Of a DNA stretch of 64,000 nucleotides, positions 6,724 through 16,543 are shown one piece after another. Source of the stretch: Acidimicrobiia bacterium. Lineage in GTDB: Bacteria > Acidobacteriota > Vicinamibacteria > Vicinamibacterales > SCN-69-37. The position numbers were made by a program, and so were the translations under genes. The stretch covers positions 186,001 to 250,000 of the forward strand of contig VFZF01000002.1 in assembly GCA_016871335.1 (NCBI GenBank). The letters run 5' to 3'. Below the pieces are notes generated by a model. The model did not search any database and had not been told where the DNA came from. It saw nothing but the letters and a program-made list of their open reading frames with translations. Numbering within the stretch: position 1 is the stretch's first letter; the number at the start of each line of letters is the position of its first letter.

Positions 6724-9088
6724 ATCTCGGTCGCAACGTGAGCGTGTGCGCGCGCTCCTTCTCGACACGCAGGCGTGAGTAGACGAGCGGGAAAAACTCG
6801 TCGCGCGCCCAGAGGGCGTGCAGGTTGCTGAAGAACGGACTCTCGGGTTGTGCGGACTGACCGGGGACGTTGGTGATGAGCGATCGATCCCAGTCAGCGA
6901 CGTCGAGAATTTCGCGGAAGCTCGCGCCGGGTGCGGCGACCGTGCCCGTGCCGCCAGGACGTTCGACCGTGGGAAGGCTGTACGCGGGCACGAGCGGAAA
7001 CGCGAACGACCGCGTGTGAATCCGGCCCCAGCGCCACTGCGACCAGTCGGCCCCCTGCGAGGACACGAGTTGCGGCAGGGCTTTCGCGAGTGTGGCTTCG
7101 TGTTCATTGCTGCGTGCGCCAACCGCGCGGGCACCATCGCGTTCTGCAGCCGTCGACAGGCCGCGCCAGACGTCATAGAGGGCACCAGCGGCGGAGTCCA
7201 CCGTCAGCACGGCGTCCCACGCCGCGAGCACCTGTCGCGCTCGTTCGACATCGGGGATCGCGGACGTCCATCCCCGGAACAACGCGAGCTCCGCCTCGGC
7301 GCGCAGATGTTTTGCGTCGAGCTGCATGCGCCGATGGTCTTCGAGCGTGAAGGCCTGTGGTGTGTCGAACAACTGCAGCAGCCGGGTGATCCGGTCGTAC
7401 GGAAGGTTGGCCGACGACTTGAACATGAGTGGCGGCGCGTAGTCCTTCGGCTGCACATTGTGATTGGCCGTCACGATGAAGCCGCGCTCCGGGTTGAACT
7501 CCTGCGGAAGGTCGCGACGGAAGCCGTTCCATTCGTACGCCCCGGTGCCTGGCACGGGGAGCCGGCCCACCCACGACCGGCCGTCCGGCCCCACGGCGCG
7601 GCGGTCAGGCGTCAGCGCCGCTGCCATCCACGAAATGTTCCCGTCCACGTCACCGCAGATCAGGTTTTCGCTCGGCGCCTTCCAGTACATCGCCTGCGTC
7701 AGAAAGTGTTTGCAGTCGGTGGACTGGGCGAGGCGAAGGCCGCCCAGGTACGGCGCCGTGCCAGGCTCGAGCAACGCGGAGCGCAGCACATAGGCTTTGT
7801 GCCGCGCGCGGTCTTCGTAAAACACCGGTCCGTGCCTGGTGAACTTCAACTCGATCGTCTCGGTGGCCGCGCCTTTGACGGGCACATCCTCCCTCACGAT
7901 CCGCACGGGTTCCCACTGGCCGCGGAACCGCACTTCGTTCGGATTTGCCGGGTTCACATCCTCGACGTACACGTCCTCCATGTCGGTGCCGACGATGGTG
8001 AGCCCCCAACCGAGGCGGTCGTTGTGCCCAATGGCCACCCCGACAAACGGCACTTCACCCGATCCGATCACGTTCCAGCCTGGAGCGTTGAGGTGAACCA
8101 CGTAGCGGAGTGAGGGATGCGTCACCGTACGATGCGGATCGTTCACCACCACTGGTTTCCCTGTCGCCGAGAGTCGCCCACTGACGACCCAGTTGTTGGA
8201 CCCCGGTGGATCGAGCGGTGTCGACGGTCCGAGCACACTCAGGTCGACACCGCCTCGACCACGGCCCGCTCCCACCCAGTCGCGATACTGCGGAAGGATC
8301 TCCGGCGTATTCCCCCCGCGCCCTCCACGTCCTGCACCACCCACGCCACCCACACCACCCCCATTCGTCGAGACGTTCTCATCGATGATCGACAGATTCA
8401 GTCCCTGGGGAAGCGCAAGGTCGTCCCACGGATCCGGCGCGCGCTGCTTGTTCGCCGCCTCGCGTCCGAGACGGACGACTTCTCTGGCGAGGTTCAGTTC
8501 GGTGTTGGCATCCCCGAAGGTGGCGGTGCGCAGCACGACCGTCTCGGCGGTCCACGGGTCGGGTGTGATGCCCGTGAGCGTGAACTCAAGCGGCAGGTTG
8601 GTTTGGTGCGCGGCGATAAAGGCGTTCACGCCGGCCGCGTACGCCTCGAAGATTCGTTTGCCTTCAGGGTGATAACTCGTCCATTCCCGATCGTCCATCG
8701 GTCCGCGGTAGCGCAACAGCCGGGCCTGGCGATCGCGGTCGATCGCCTGTGGACCGAGAATTTCAGCCATGCGGCCTTCCTTGTCGCGGCGCCACAACTC
8801 CATTTGCCACAGCCGGTCCTGCGCCATGACATATCCCTGCGCGAAAAACAGATCGTCCGTGTTCTGCGCGTAGATGTGCGGGATGCCCCACCGGTCGCGG
8901 ATCACCTCCACCGGCGCGCGTAATCCCTGCAGGGCCTGTTCACCATCGAGTGTGGCCAGCGACGCGCGCGCCAGTTCCCGGAGTCTGGCGTCCGGCGTCT
9001 GTTCCGCCTGCGGGACGATCGACAACACCACGACGAGGGAGACGACGCCAGTCAGAGCGCCGGCGAAGGAGGGTTTCAGTCGAGCCAT
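6722..9088 (-). CDS. penicillin acylase family Ntn hydrolase
   Basis: A 788-residue exported amidohydrolase. A membrane/signal segment spans residues 8-25. The alpha-chain signature VIRDRWGIPHIYAQN is at 62-76. The N-terminal nucleophile of the beta chain is Ser297 in GSNNW, and a typical PHR...HLNAPGWNVIG region follows. Family members self-cleave and hydrolyse acyl amides (penicillins, acyl-homoserine lactones); the substrate here is unknown. The linker just before Ser297 carries Gly-rich low-complexity sequence (242-259 and 274-280), encoded partly by minisatellite DNA. ATG 9088 is chosen because a TAAGCT box lies 7 nt upstream, overlapping the preceding gene's stop. It lies 10 nt downstream of the ammonia-lyase-like gene. 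Confidence 0.9.
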   Translation of the reverse strand: MARLKPSFAGALTGVVSLVVVLSIVPQAEQTPDARLRELARASLATLDGEQALQGLRAPVEVIRDRWGIPHIYAQNTDDLFFAQGYVMAQDRLWQMELWRRDKEGRMAEILGPQAIDRDRQARLLRYRGPMDDREWTSYHPEGKRIFEAYAAGVNAFIAAHQTNLPLEFTLTGITPDPWTAETVVLRTATFGDANTELNLAREVVRLGREAANKQRAPDPWDDLALPQGLNLSIIDENVSTNGGGVGGVGGAGRGGRGGNTPEILPQYRDWVGAGRGRGGVDLSVLGPSTPLDPPGSNNWVVSGRLSATGKPVVVNDPHRTVTHPSLRYVVHLNAPGWNVIGSGEVPFVGVAIGHNDRLGWGLTIVGTDMEDVYVEDVNPANPNEVRFRGQWEPVRIVREDVPVKGAATETIELKFTRHGPVFYEDRARHKAYVLRSALLEPGTAPYLGGLRLAQSTDCKHFLTQAMYWKAPSENLICGDVDGNISWMAAALTPDRRAVGPDGRSWVGRLPVPGTGAYEWNGFRRDLPQEFNPERGFIVTANHNVQPKDYAPPLMFKSSANLPYDRITRLLQLFDTPQAFTLEDHRRMQLDAKHLRAEAELALFRGWTSAIPDVERARQVLAAWDAVLTVDSAAGALYDVWRGLSTAAERDGARAVGARSNEHEATLAKALPQLVSSQGADWSQWRWGRIHTRSFAFPLVPAYSLPTVERPGGTGTVAAPGASFREILDVADWDRSLITNVPGQSAQPESPFFSNLHALWARDEFFPLVYSRLRVEKERAHTLTLRPR
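8335..8362. repeat. CCACCCACACC minisatellite inside the acylase gene
   Basis: Encodes GGVGGVGG on the minus strand, in the linker upstream of the acylase autocleavage site. It shares its words with 5646-5671, 26084-26125 and 56792-56831, read there in other frames or orientations. Confidence 0.7.
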
Positions 9089-9095
9089 GCGCGGA

Positions 9096-9101
9096 AGCTT
9101 A
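9096..9101 (-). promoter_or_regulatory. -10-like box TAAGCT of the acylase gene
   Basis: Minus-strand TAAGCT ends 7 nt before the ATG at 9088. Its TAA is the stop codon of the upstream ammonia-lyase-like gene. Confidence 0.4.
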
Positions 9102-10118
9102 CCCGACGAGTGGGCCTTCCGTGTTGATGACCAATACCGTGCGGCCGGCCAGCGGCGGCAGGCCACACTGCGCCAGCAAGGCCGCAACGCCCGCGGCACC
9201 CGATGGTCCGCTCCGCACGGCGGAGTCACCGGGGAGAGGGCGCGCGAGGCGCGCAATCGCCGCGTCCACTTCGGCATCGGTCACGGTCACGGCATGGTCG
9301 AGAGTCGTGTGCAGAATGGGCCACGCGATCGTGCTGACTTCGGCGCACCGCAGCCCCACCATTGATGTCGGCGCCGCCTCCGGGAGCGTCGTGCGGATCC
9401 CCGCGTGCACGGATGCGCCCAGACACGCCGAGCCCTCGGGTTCGACGACCACCAGTCGCGGACGGCTCGTGCCGAACGTGGCGTCGAGCCAGCCGGCTAC
9501 TGCACCTGCGAGGGAACCGACACCCGCCTGCACCATGACCAGCATGCGCTGCGGGTCACCAGCGAAACCGCCCTGGCCCCTCACTTCATCCAGGATGTGC
9601 GTGTACCCGGCCATGATCCAGCGGGGCACATCCTCGTAGCCGGGCCACGCGGTGTCGGACACGATCGTCCACCCGTCAGCCTGCGCATCACCTGCCAACA
9701 GCCGGACGGTGTCGTCGTACCCCACGGATGTCACCCTGACGTCCGCACCCTCCCCACGCAACGCCTCGACCCGTGCGGGATGTGTTCCGGCCGGCACGTA
9801 GATGTGCGCCCGGAGGCCGCAGTCGCGTGCCACCCTGGCCACCGCACGGCCATGGTTACCAGCGGTGGCTGCGGCGAGCGCGGTGACCGGCTGTGGTGAC
9901 GAGGAGAGCACGCGCGACACGGCGTACCGGACGCCCACGATCTTGAAGGCGGGAAGGCCGAACCGCATGGACTCGTCTTTGACCAGAAGCCGGCCGGCAC
10001 CGACCGATCGGGCGAGTGCCGGGAGTTCCACCATCGGCGTTGCCGACGTGTCGGCATCACGGTAGAACCGGCGGACATCCGCCAGATCGTCGAAGGTGAA
10101 GAGCGCAGGCCCCGTCAC
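9099..10118 (-). CDS. diaminopropionate ammonia-lyase-like PLP enzyme
   Basis: A 339-residue fold-type II PLP enzyme. VKDESMRFGLPAFKIVG carries the Schiff-base lysine (Lys59). ATAGNHGR and DTAWPGYEDVPRWIMAGY are characteristic of 2,3-diaminopropionate ammonia-lyase (DpaL/YgeX), which breaks diaminopropionate to pyruvate and ammonia. The protein is about 60 residues shorter than typical DpaL, mainly at the N-terminus, so a related ammonia-lyase activity on another amino acid remains possible. The GTG start overlaps the upstream HD gene stop by 4 nt (GTGA), which implies translational coupling. An acylase follows, so amide hydrolysis and deamination might be linked; that link is inference. Confidence 0.72.
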   Translation of the reverse strand: MTGPALFTFDDLADVRRFYRDADTSATPMVELPALARSVGAGRLLVKDESMRFGLPAFKIVGVRYAVSRVLSSSPQPVTALAAATAGNHGRAVARVARDCGLRAHIYVPAGTHPARVEALRGEGADVRVTSVGYDDTVRLLAGDAQADGWTIVSDTAWPGYEDVPRWIMAGYTHILDEVRGQGGFAGDPQRMLVMVQAGVGSLAGAVAGWLDATFGTSRPRLVVVEPEGSACLGASVHAGIRTTLPEAAPTSMVGLRCAEVSTIAWPILHTTLDHAVTVTDAEVDAAIARLARPLPGDSAVRSGPSGAAGVAALLAQCGLPPLAGRTVLVINTEGPLVG

Positions 10119-10705
10119 ACCGTCAGGTGACCCGCCGCCGTCTGTTCATCAATGATGCGGAGGACAAGCGGCCACAAGGCCGGGAGTCCCTCGCGGATGG
10201 GGTCCATCCGGCGCAACACCGCGGCCTTCGACACGCCGTGCGCGCGCCACGTGCCGCCATCGTTGATCGCCGTGTTCTGGAGCAGCGCGGCGAACCGGTC
10301 GAGGGCATTGGCCATCCGCGCATCCGGTGTGTCCCCCGCCTCAAACTCCTCCCAGAGTCGCCGGAACTCCGGGCCGGGCCCTCCACCGATCAGCCCGAAC
10401 AGCCGTTCGGCCGCCGCGCGTTCGCGCTCGGCTTTGTCGTGATTGGCTGCGGCATCAAACGCGAACGTATCCCCGGCATCGATCTCCACCAGATCGTGAA
10501 TCAGGAGCATACGGATCACGCGATCGACGTCCACGCCCTCCGGCCTGTGGCTCGCCAACGTCGATGCCATCAGGGCGATATGCCACGAATGCTCTGCACT
10601 GTTCTCACGCCGGGACCTGTCGCCGAGGGTGGTCATCCGCTGTACGGACTTGAGGCGATCCACTTCCCGGAGGAAGACCACCTGCTGCTGCAACACGTCG
10701 GACAT
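10115..10705 (-). CDS. HD-domain phosphohydrolase (YfbR/HDDC2-like)
   Basis: A 196-residue HD_3-type protein. The metal-binding H...HD...D set is visible as SAEHSWH, IHDLVEIDAGDTFAFD and NALDRFAALLQN. Family members such as YfbR are 5'-deoxynucleotidases; others are of unknown specificity. It lies 20 bp downstream of the cytochrome b/c gene and overlaps the ammonia-lyase-like gene by 4 nt. No TANNNT box precedes it, so it is probably read from the upstream operon. The cellular substrate cannot be told from sequence. Confidence 0.8.
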   Translation of the reverse strand: MSDVLQQQVVFLREVDRLKSVQRMTTLGDRSRRENSAEHSWHIALMASTLASHRPEGVDVDRVIRMLLIHDLVEIDAGDTFAFDAAANHDKAERERAAAERLFGLIGGGPGPEFRRLWEEFEAGDTPDARMANALDRFAALLQNTAINDGGTWRAHGVSKAAVLRRMDPIREGLPALWPLVLRIIDEQTAAGHLTV

Positions 10706-10725
10706 GGAGTGGTGTCCCTGTCTCC

Positions 10726-12291
10726 TTATTGCAGAGCCTGCAGCCAGCGAGCCAGCGCAGTCATCTGCGCAGCGGTGAGCTTGTCGCCGAATGCGGGCAT
10801 GTCGCCGTCAGGTTTGAGTTCCTTCGGTGCGGTCATCTGCCGGACGATCATGGCGACATCCTGCTCCATGCCGATGCCGGTGAGGCCTGGACCTTCGGTC
10901 CCGCCGACCGGTCCGAGCACGTGACAGCGGAGGCAGTGACGGTTGAACAGCACGGCGGCTTCCCCATCCTGATTCACCGCGGGCAGGGGGCTGCCCGAGC
11001 GGCCGCGTGAGAGCGCCGCGAGAATGGCGGACAGGTCGTGCTGATCGGTGGCCGGCGCCGGGCGCAGGCCCGGAGCAATCATCTCGGGATCGGCAAGGTG
11101 TGAGGCCACCCAGTCACGAGGACGCATCACGCGCACGGGGTCAATGGGGCCGACAACGCCACTCGCGTTGTGACAGGTGATGCACGTACCGGTCTGCATC
11201 AACACGGCACCGGCCTGTTCCCGCACGTTCCATTCGGGGCCAGATGACGGCGGCTTGTCCAGGGCGCCGAGCACGGTCAAGGTGGTGATGGCCGCGAGAC
11301 CGGCCGCGAACACACTCAGCAACACCCGGCGTTCACGCAAGCCGCGCGTTCGCGCACGGTCGAGCCATGGCAACAACGCGAGCAGCGTCATGATGGCGCC
11401 CGGGATGATGATGGCGCCGACGATTTCCAGCTTGCCCGGGAAGTACTTCAGCAGTTCGAACAAGCCAAGGAAGTACCACTCCGGCCGCGGAATGTAGTCG
11501 CTGGATGTCGGGTCGGCCGGCGGTTCAAGCGGCGGCGCCCCCTGCCATGCGAACACCGCCAGCGCGATGCCCACGACCAGGGCGACCGTGAGATCCCGCG
11601 CGGCCTGAAATGGGAAGAACGTCTGCTGCTCCCCGGCCTTCGGTGTGATCGGGCCGGAGATGCCATGTCGGCGCATCAGGTAAAGATGCAGACCGATGAG
11701 TCCGAACAACACCGGTGGCAACACGAGGACGTGCACCGCATACCAGCGCGTCAGCGTCATTGCGCCGATGTCGGGTCCTCCACGCAAGAGCCCGGCGAGC
11801 CACTCACCGACGACCGGTGTGAGCTTGGAGATATTGATGGTGACCACCGTCGCCCAATACGCGCGCTGATCCCACGGCAGCAGGTAGCCGGTGAGTCCGA
11901 ACGCAAGGATCACGTGAAGCAGCACGAGCCCGACGATCCAGTTCAGCTCGCGTGGCGCCCGGTAGCTGCCGAAGAACACCACACGGATGAGATGCAGAAT
12001 CGCGGTCACCACCACGAGACTCGCGCCCCAGTGGTGCAGACCGCGCAGCAGGTGTCCGCCCCGCACACCGGTTTCGATGTAGCGGACGCTGTCCCACGCG
12101 TGATCGGGCGTCGGCGCGTAGAACATCGCGAGCAGCGTGCCGGTCACCACCTGCAGCGTGAGGCCGAACAGCAGCAGACTGCCGAAGGTGAACCACCACC
12201 CTGTGCCTGCGGGCAACTTCTCGTCGAGCAGATGGTGGCGAATCATGCGGAAGCCGGAACGATGGTCGAGCCAGTCGAATACTGCGCGCAT
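10726..12291 (-). CDS. cytochrome b fused to a C-terminal diheme cytochrome c
   Basis: A 521-residue membrane protein of a bc-type complex. The N-terminal cytochrome b part has candidate heme-b ligands His86/87 and His100 in one helix and His187 and His202 in another. The quinol-oxidation motif PEWY is at 270-273. After about residue 345 come two cytochrome c sites, CITCH (370-374) and CLRCH (453-457), with downstream methionines as possible sixth ligands. It therefore combines cytochrome b with a diheme c in one chain. Quinol electrons would go through the Rieske centre to these hemes. Its ATG shares one base with the Rieske stop (TGATG). Confidence 0.9.
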   Translation of the reverse strand: MRAVFDWLDHRSGFRMIRHHLLDEKLPAGTGWWFTFGSLLLFGLTLQVVTGTLLAMFYAPTPDHAWDSVRYIETGVRGGHLLRGLHHWGASLVVVTAILHLIRVVFFGSYRAPRELNWIVGLVLLHVILAFGLTGYLLPWDQRAYWATVVTINISKLTPVVGEWLAGLLRGGPDIGAMTLTRWYAVHVLVLPPVLFGLIGLHLYLMRRHGISGPITPKAGEQQTFFPFQAARDLTVALVVGIALAVFAWQGAPPLEPPADPTSSDYIPRPEWYFLGLFELLKYFPGKLEIVGAIIIPGAIMTLLALLPWLDRARTRGLRERRVLLSVFAAGLAAITTLTVLGALDKPPSSGPEWNVREQAGAVLMQTGTCITCHNASGVVGPIDPVRVMRPRDWVASHLADPEMIAPGLRPAPATDQHDLSAILAALSRGRSGSPLPAVNQDGEAAVLFNRHCLRCHVLGPVGGTEGPGLTGIGMEQDVAMIVRQMTAPKELKPDGDMPAFGDKLTAAQMTALARWLQALQ

Positions 12292-12764
12292 CAGATCTCG
12301 ACCTCGATATCCGCGGTCTCCGGATTGAGCCGGACGGGAATCTTGTGCAGCCCGGTTGGCGGCGGCCCGGAGACGACGTCACCGGCGCGATTGAAGATGC
12401 CGCCGTGACACGGGCACTTGTAGTGATCGCCGACGGCGTCCCACGCCACACGGCAGCCCAGATGGGTGCACGTCGCTGAGAGCGCCTGATAGTCCTCGCC
12501 GAGCTTGTCGATGAAGACGACGGTCTCCTTGCGCGTTTCGTGCCAGCCGTCCGCGTGGCGTTCAGTCAGCGTGGCGACGAAGGGCCCCTTCGGCGGCAAG
12601 TCAAACATGGACGCCGCCGGACGCCAGCGGCGCGCAGCCTCTTTGGTACGCGGCGTGACGACTGCACCGGCCAGGCCTGCGACGCCGGCACCGATCAACC
12701 CGGCTCCGGCCAGCACGAGGCGCGTCAGAAACGAACGGCGGGCTTCAGACGGGTGGCTGCTCAT
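12291..12764 (-). CDS. Rieske iron-sulfur protein of the bc complex
   Basis: A 157-residue protein with a twin-arginine-like N-terminus (ARRSFLTR, then a hydrophobic anchor to about residue 36). The [2Fe-2S] ligands are in CTHLGC (99-104) and CPCHGG (117-122). It oxidises quinol together with the cytochrome b chain encoded immediately downstream. ATG 12764 is preferred over one ten codons upstream because the Tat-type N-terminus begins cleanly there. The start lies inside the end of the small secreted-protein gene, which overlaps it by 20 nt in another frame; this suggests coupled translation. Confidence 0.93.
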   Translation of the reverse strand: MSSHPSEARRSFLTRLVLAGAGLIGAGVAGLAGAVVTPRTKEAARRWRPAASMFDLPPKGPFVATLTERHADGWHETRKETVVFIDKLGEDYQALSATCTHLGCRVAWDAVGDHYKCPCHGGIFNRAGDVVSGPPPTGLHKIPVRLNPETADIEVEI

Positions 12765-12936
12765 GATGATGATGTTCGGGGGAGAGTCCCTCAAAACAGG
12801 ACGGGCACATACTGTGCGTGGACTCGGCCTCGGCGTTCAGCTGCGCCACCGGTCCGGGCGCGCCACGCTGGGCCGCTGCGCTCATCGGCGTCAGGCAGAC
12901 GACACAAAAGAGGCCCCCGGCAAGCAGCATGCGCAT
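12745..12936 (-). CDS. small secreted Cys/His protein heading the Rieske operon
   Basis: A 63-residue protein with a clear signal peptide, MRMLLAGGLFCVVCLTPMSAAAQ. The mature part is about 40 residues and ends with CPSC and a run of four histidines (PEHHHHEQPPV). The Cys pair and His cluster look like a metal site, but no known family is recognised. The His codons overlap the Rieske start codon in another frame. A TACATT box ends 8 nt before ATG 12936, making it the leaderless first gene of the operon. It could deliver or guard a metal (copper, iron or heme) for the bc complex; that is speculation. Confidence 0.6.
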   Translation of the reverse strand: MRMLLAGGLFCVVCLTPMSAAAQRGAPGPVAQLNAEAESTHSMCPSCFEGLSPEHHHHEQPPV

Positions 12937-12944
12937 CGCGCATG

Positions 12945-12954
12945 AATGTATCAT
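12945..12954. promoter_or_regulatory. overlapping divergent -10 boxes for typA and the Rieske operon
   Basis: The plus-strand box is TATCAT (12949-12954), 6 nt before typA. The minus-strand box is TACATT (12945-12950), 8 nt before the small secreted-protein gene. The two start codons are only 24 bp apart, so both transcripts would be leaderless. Confidence 0.55.
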
Positions 12955-12960
12955 CGTGGG

Positions 12961-14799
<1,839 letters not shown>

Positions 14800-14806
14800 C
14801 GCCGAC

Positions 14807-14812
14807 TACAAT
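14807..14812 (+). promoter_or_regulatory. -10-like box TACAAT of the GT87 gene
   Basis: TACAAT ends 6 nt before the ATG at 14819, in the 19-bp gap after the typA stop. It suggests an independent leaderless transcript. Confidence 0.5.
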
Positions 14813-14818
14813 CCACGG

Positions 14819-15919
14819 ATGCCTCCTTTCGCGGGCCTCCGCCCGCTGCTGTTGCCGCTCCTGGTGATGGGGGTCGCCCTGGCTCTCTTCCATCTGCGCG
14901 TCGGCGCGGACATGGGGGACTTCGACGTCGCGCGATCCGCGGGCCAGCGGGCCCTGAGTGGTGCGCCGCTGTATCCGCCGGGTGATGTGCCGTCACCGTT
15001 TGTCCACCTGCCCATCGTCGCGGTCGCCATGGGACCGTGGGCGCTGGCCAGCCACGATGCCGCGCGCATCGGGTGGTACGCGGTGTCCTGCGCGCTGCTG
15101 ATGCTCCTGCTGCGATGGTCGGTGATCGGCATGCCGGCGCGCCGATGGTCGGACCGGACACTCATCGCCGTTGCCGTGGCACTGCTCGCGAACTATTACG
15201 TGACGGAACTGACGCTTGGGCAATCCACCCTGGTGTTGTCGCTGTTGTTGCTGGGCACGGCCGGGGCGTTGCAGGTCGAGGTACCGAAGCTCGCGGCGGG
15301 TACTGCCGCCGGTGCCGCCCTCCTCCACCCCGTCGCCATAATTGCGGTCGTGTCGCTCACGCTGACCCACGGCGCGGGTACCGGCGCCGTGAGTATCGCA
15401 CTCATTGCGGCCGGCCTGCTGCTGCCCGCCCTGCTCTATGGCTGGACCGGCAATCTGGAACAACTCTCCGCCTGGTGGCACAGCACGCCGGGTATCGCCT
15501 CCGCCGCCGACAACCTCTCCGTGGCATCCGTCTGGGCGGCGTGGGTGGGATCCGGCCCGCTCGCAGCCGGCCTCGCGACCGTGACCGCGGTGCTGCTTCT
15601 CGGCGTGGCGTTCACCGTGTGGCGCCAACGCGCTCACGTGCAGGAACCCGAGTATCTTGAATTCGCTCTCCTGATCAGCCTGCTGCCGCTGCTGGCGGCA
15701 CACAGCCCGTCCCATCAGCTGATCCTCGCAACACCAGCGCTGATGCTTGTCGTTGATCGGTGGCGCGAACTCCAGGCCCCCTGGCGCTGGACCAGCGTTG
15801 GTGCCCTGGTAATTCTCGGAGGCGCCGCTCTGCTCCCCACCAGCTGGGGCCTGCCAACCGTGGCCCTCGTCGCACTCGTTGCCACACTCGCCCAGCTGAG
15901 GCTTCGCAGACTCGCCTGA
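14819..15919 (+). CDS. GT87 (DUF2029)-like polyprenol-phosphate glycosyltransferase
   Basis: A 366-residue polytopic membrane protein with about ten hydrophobic helices. The GT-C-like acidic motif DFDVARSAGQRALSGAPLY occurs early and LGQSTLVLSLLLLG in the middle, both typical of the GT87 mannosyltransferase family, with a late AHSPSHQL loop. Family members transfer mannose or arabinose from polyprenyl phosphate to glycolipids outside the membrane. The acceptor is unknown. The gene stands alone, with its own -10-like box. Confidence 0.7.
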   Translation: MPPFAGLRPLLLPLLVMGVALALFHLRVGADMGDFDVARSAGQRALSGAPLYPPGDVPSPFVHLPIVAVAMGPWALASHDAARIGWYAVSCALLMLLLRWSVIGMPARRWSDRTLIAVAVALLANYYVTELTLGQSTLVLSLLLLGTAGALQVEVPKLAAGTAAGAALLHPVAIIAVVSLTLTHGAGTGAVSIALIAAGLLLPALLYGWTGNLEQLSAWWHSTPGIASAADNLSVASVWAAWVGSGPLAAGLATVTAVLLLGVAFTVWRQRAHVQEPEYLEFALLISLLPLLAAHSPSHQLILATPALMLVVDRWRELQAPWRWTSVGALVILGGAALLPTSWGLPTVALVALVATLAQLRLRRLA

Positions 15920-15985
15920 CCCCGTGGTGGGCACGAATGTTCCCCCCTGCCCAGCCCCGCGGGCACTTCAGTTCCCACGCCGGGT

Positions 15986-16050
15986 GGACTTCGAGAACTT
16001 CCGGACTTCAGAACCCCGGAACTCCAGGAACTTCGGCACTTCGGAACCCC
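15986..16050. repeat. GAACTTCGG/CACTTCGGAACC word repeat
   Basis: The words GAACTTC, GGACTTC, GGAACTCC, GAACTTCGG and CACTTCGG recur in tandem. The related cluster at 18377-18426 uses the same words in an inverted repeat. The rest of the 15920-16096 gap shows nothing else I can name. Confidence 0.6.
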
Positions 16051-16086
16051 AAGTCGTCTGGCACGCCCGTTGCTAAATCACCGCCC

Positions 16087-16091
16087 GGAGG
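16087..16091 (+). promoter_or_regulatory. Shine-Dalgarno GGAGG deciding the GTG start of the RHH-like gene
   Basis: GGAGG lies 5 nt before GTG 16097. It is one of few strong Shine-Dalgarno sites in the window. Confidence 0.5.
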
Positions 16092-16096
16092 CGGAC

Positions 16097-16543
16097 GTGT
16101 ACCAGCATCGGCAAATTCACGTGTGGATTTCAGAAAGCGACTATCTCCTGCTGAGGGAGCAGGCGGTTGTAACTCGAGAATCAGTCTCTGCCCTGATTCG
16201 TCGGCTGATCAAATGTGAACGGCAGCGGCTGAAGGACGAGGGACCGATGCGGATGACGGCCGCCCAGCCATCCCCGCAGACCACACCGGAAATCCTGGAG
16301 TCCTACGCGTCGTCACATACGAGCGGCCCACCCCGGCGACAGATTTCAGCGGTGCCAGCCGCACGTGTGGGAAAGGATCGCAATGACGCGAATGACCGGG
16401 CGTCCGTGGATCTACGTGCTCGCGCCAGTCAGTCTGGCGGCGGTCTGCGGTGTGGCGTTTGTGGCGGCATGGCGCCGCCGCGCCTGACTTACACCAATGA
16501 CCAGTCGGAGTGTGGCCGCTTGTTCCGCACAAGCCAGCCGTAA
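16097..16543 (+). CDS. small ribbon-helix-helix-like protein
   Basis: About 148 residues from GTG 16097. Residues 2-50 (YQHRQIHVWISESDYLLLREQAVVTRESVSALIRRLI, given here only as a description of the region 2-38) follow the RHH pattern of a beta strand then two helices, as in CopG/Arc-type DNA-binding proteins and antitoxins. The rest is low-complexity and polar and may not be under selection. The 3' end overlaps the convergent desaturase gene by about 55 nt, so the true C-terminus is doubtful. No toxin gene is visible beside it. Its position after a repeat cluster may mark an insertion hotspot. It could be an orphan regulator. Confidence 0.4.
   Translation: MYQHRQIHVWISESDYLLLREQAVVTRESVSALIRRLIKCERQRLKDEGPMRMTAAQPSPQTTPEILESYASSHTSGPPRRQISAVPAARVGKDRNDANDRASVDLRARASQSGGGLRCGVCGGMAPPRLTYTNDQSECGRLFRTSQP
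16383..16487 (+). CDS. possible 34-residue single-helix membrane peptide
   Basis: The frame reads MTRMTGRPWIYV, then a hydrophobic stretch and an arginine-rich end (AAWRRRA), the shape of a one-pass membrane peptide. An AAAGGA sequence lies about 5 nt before the ATG. It overlaps the doubtful 3' half of the RHH-like gene in another frame, so only one of the two may be real here. No function is proposed. Confidence 0.28.
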   Translation: MTRMTGRPWIYVLAPVSLAAVCGVAFVAAWRRRA

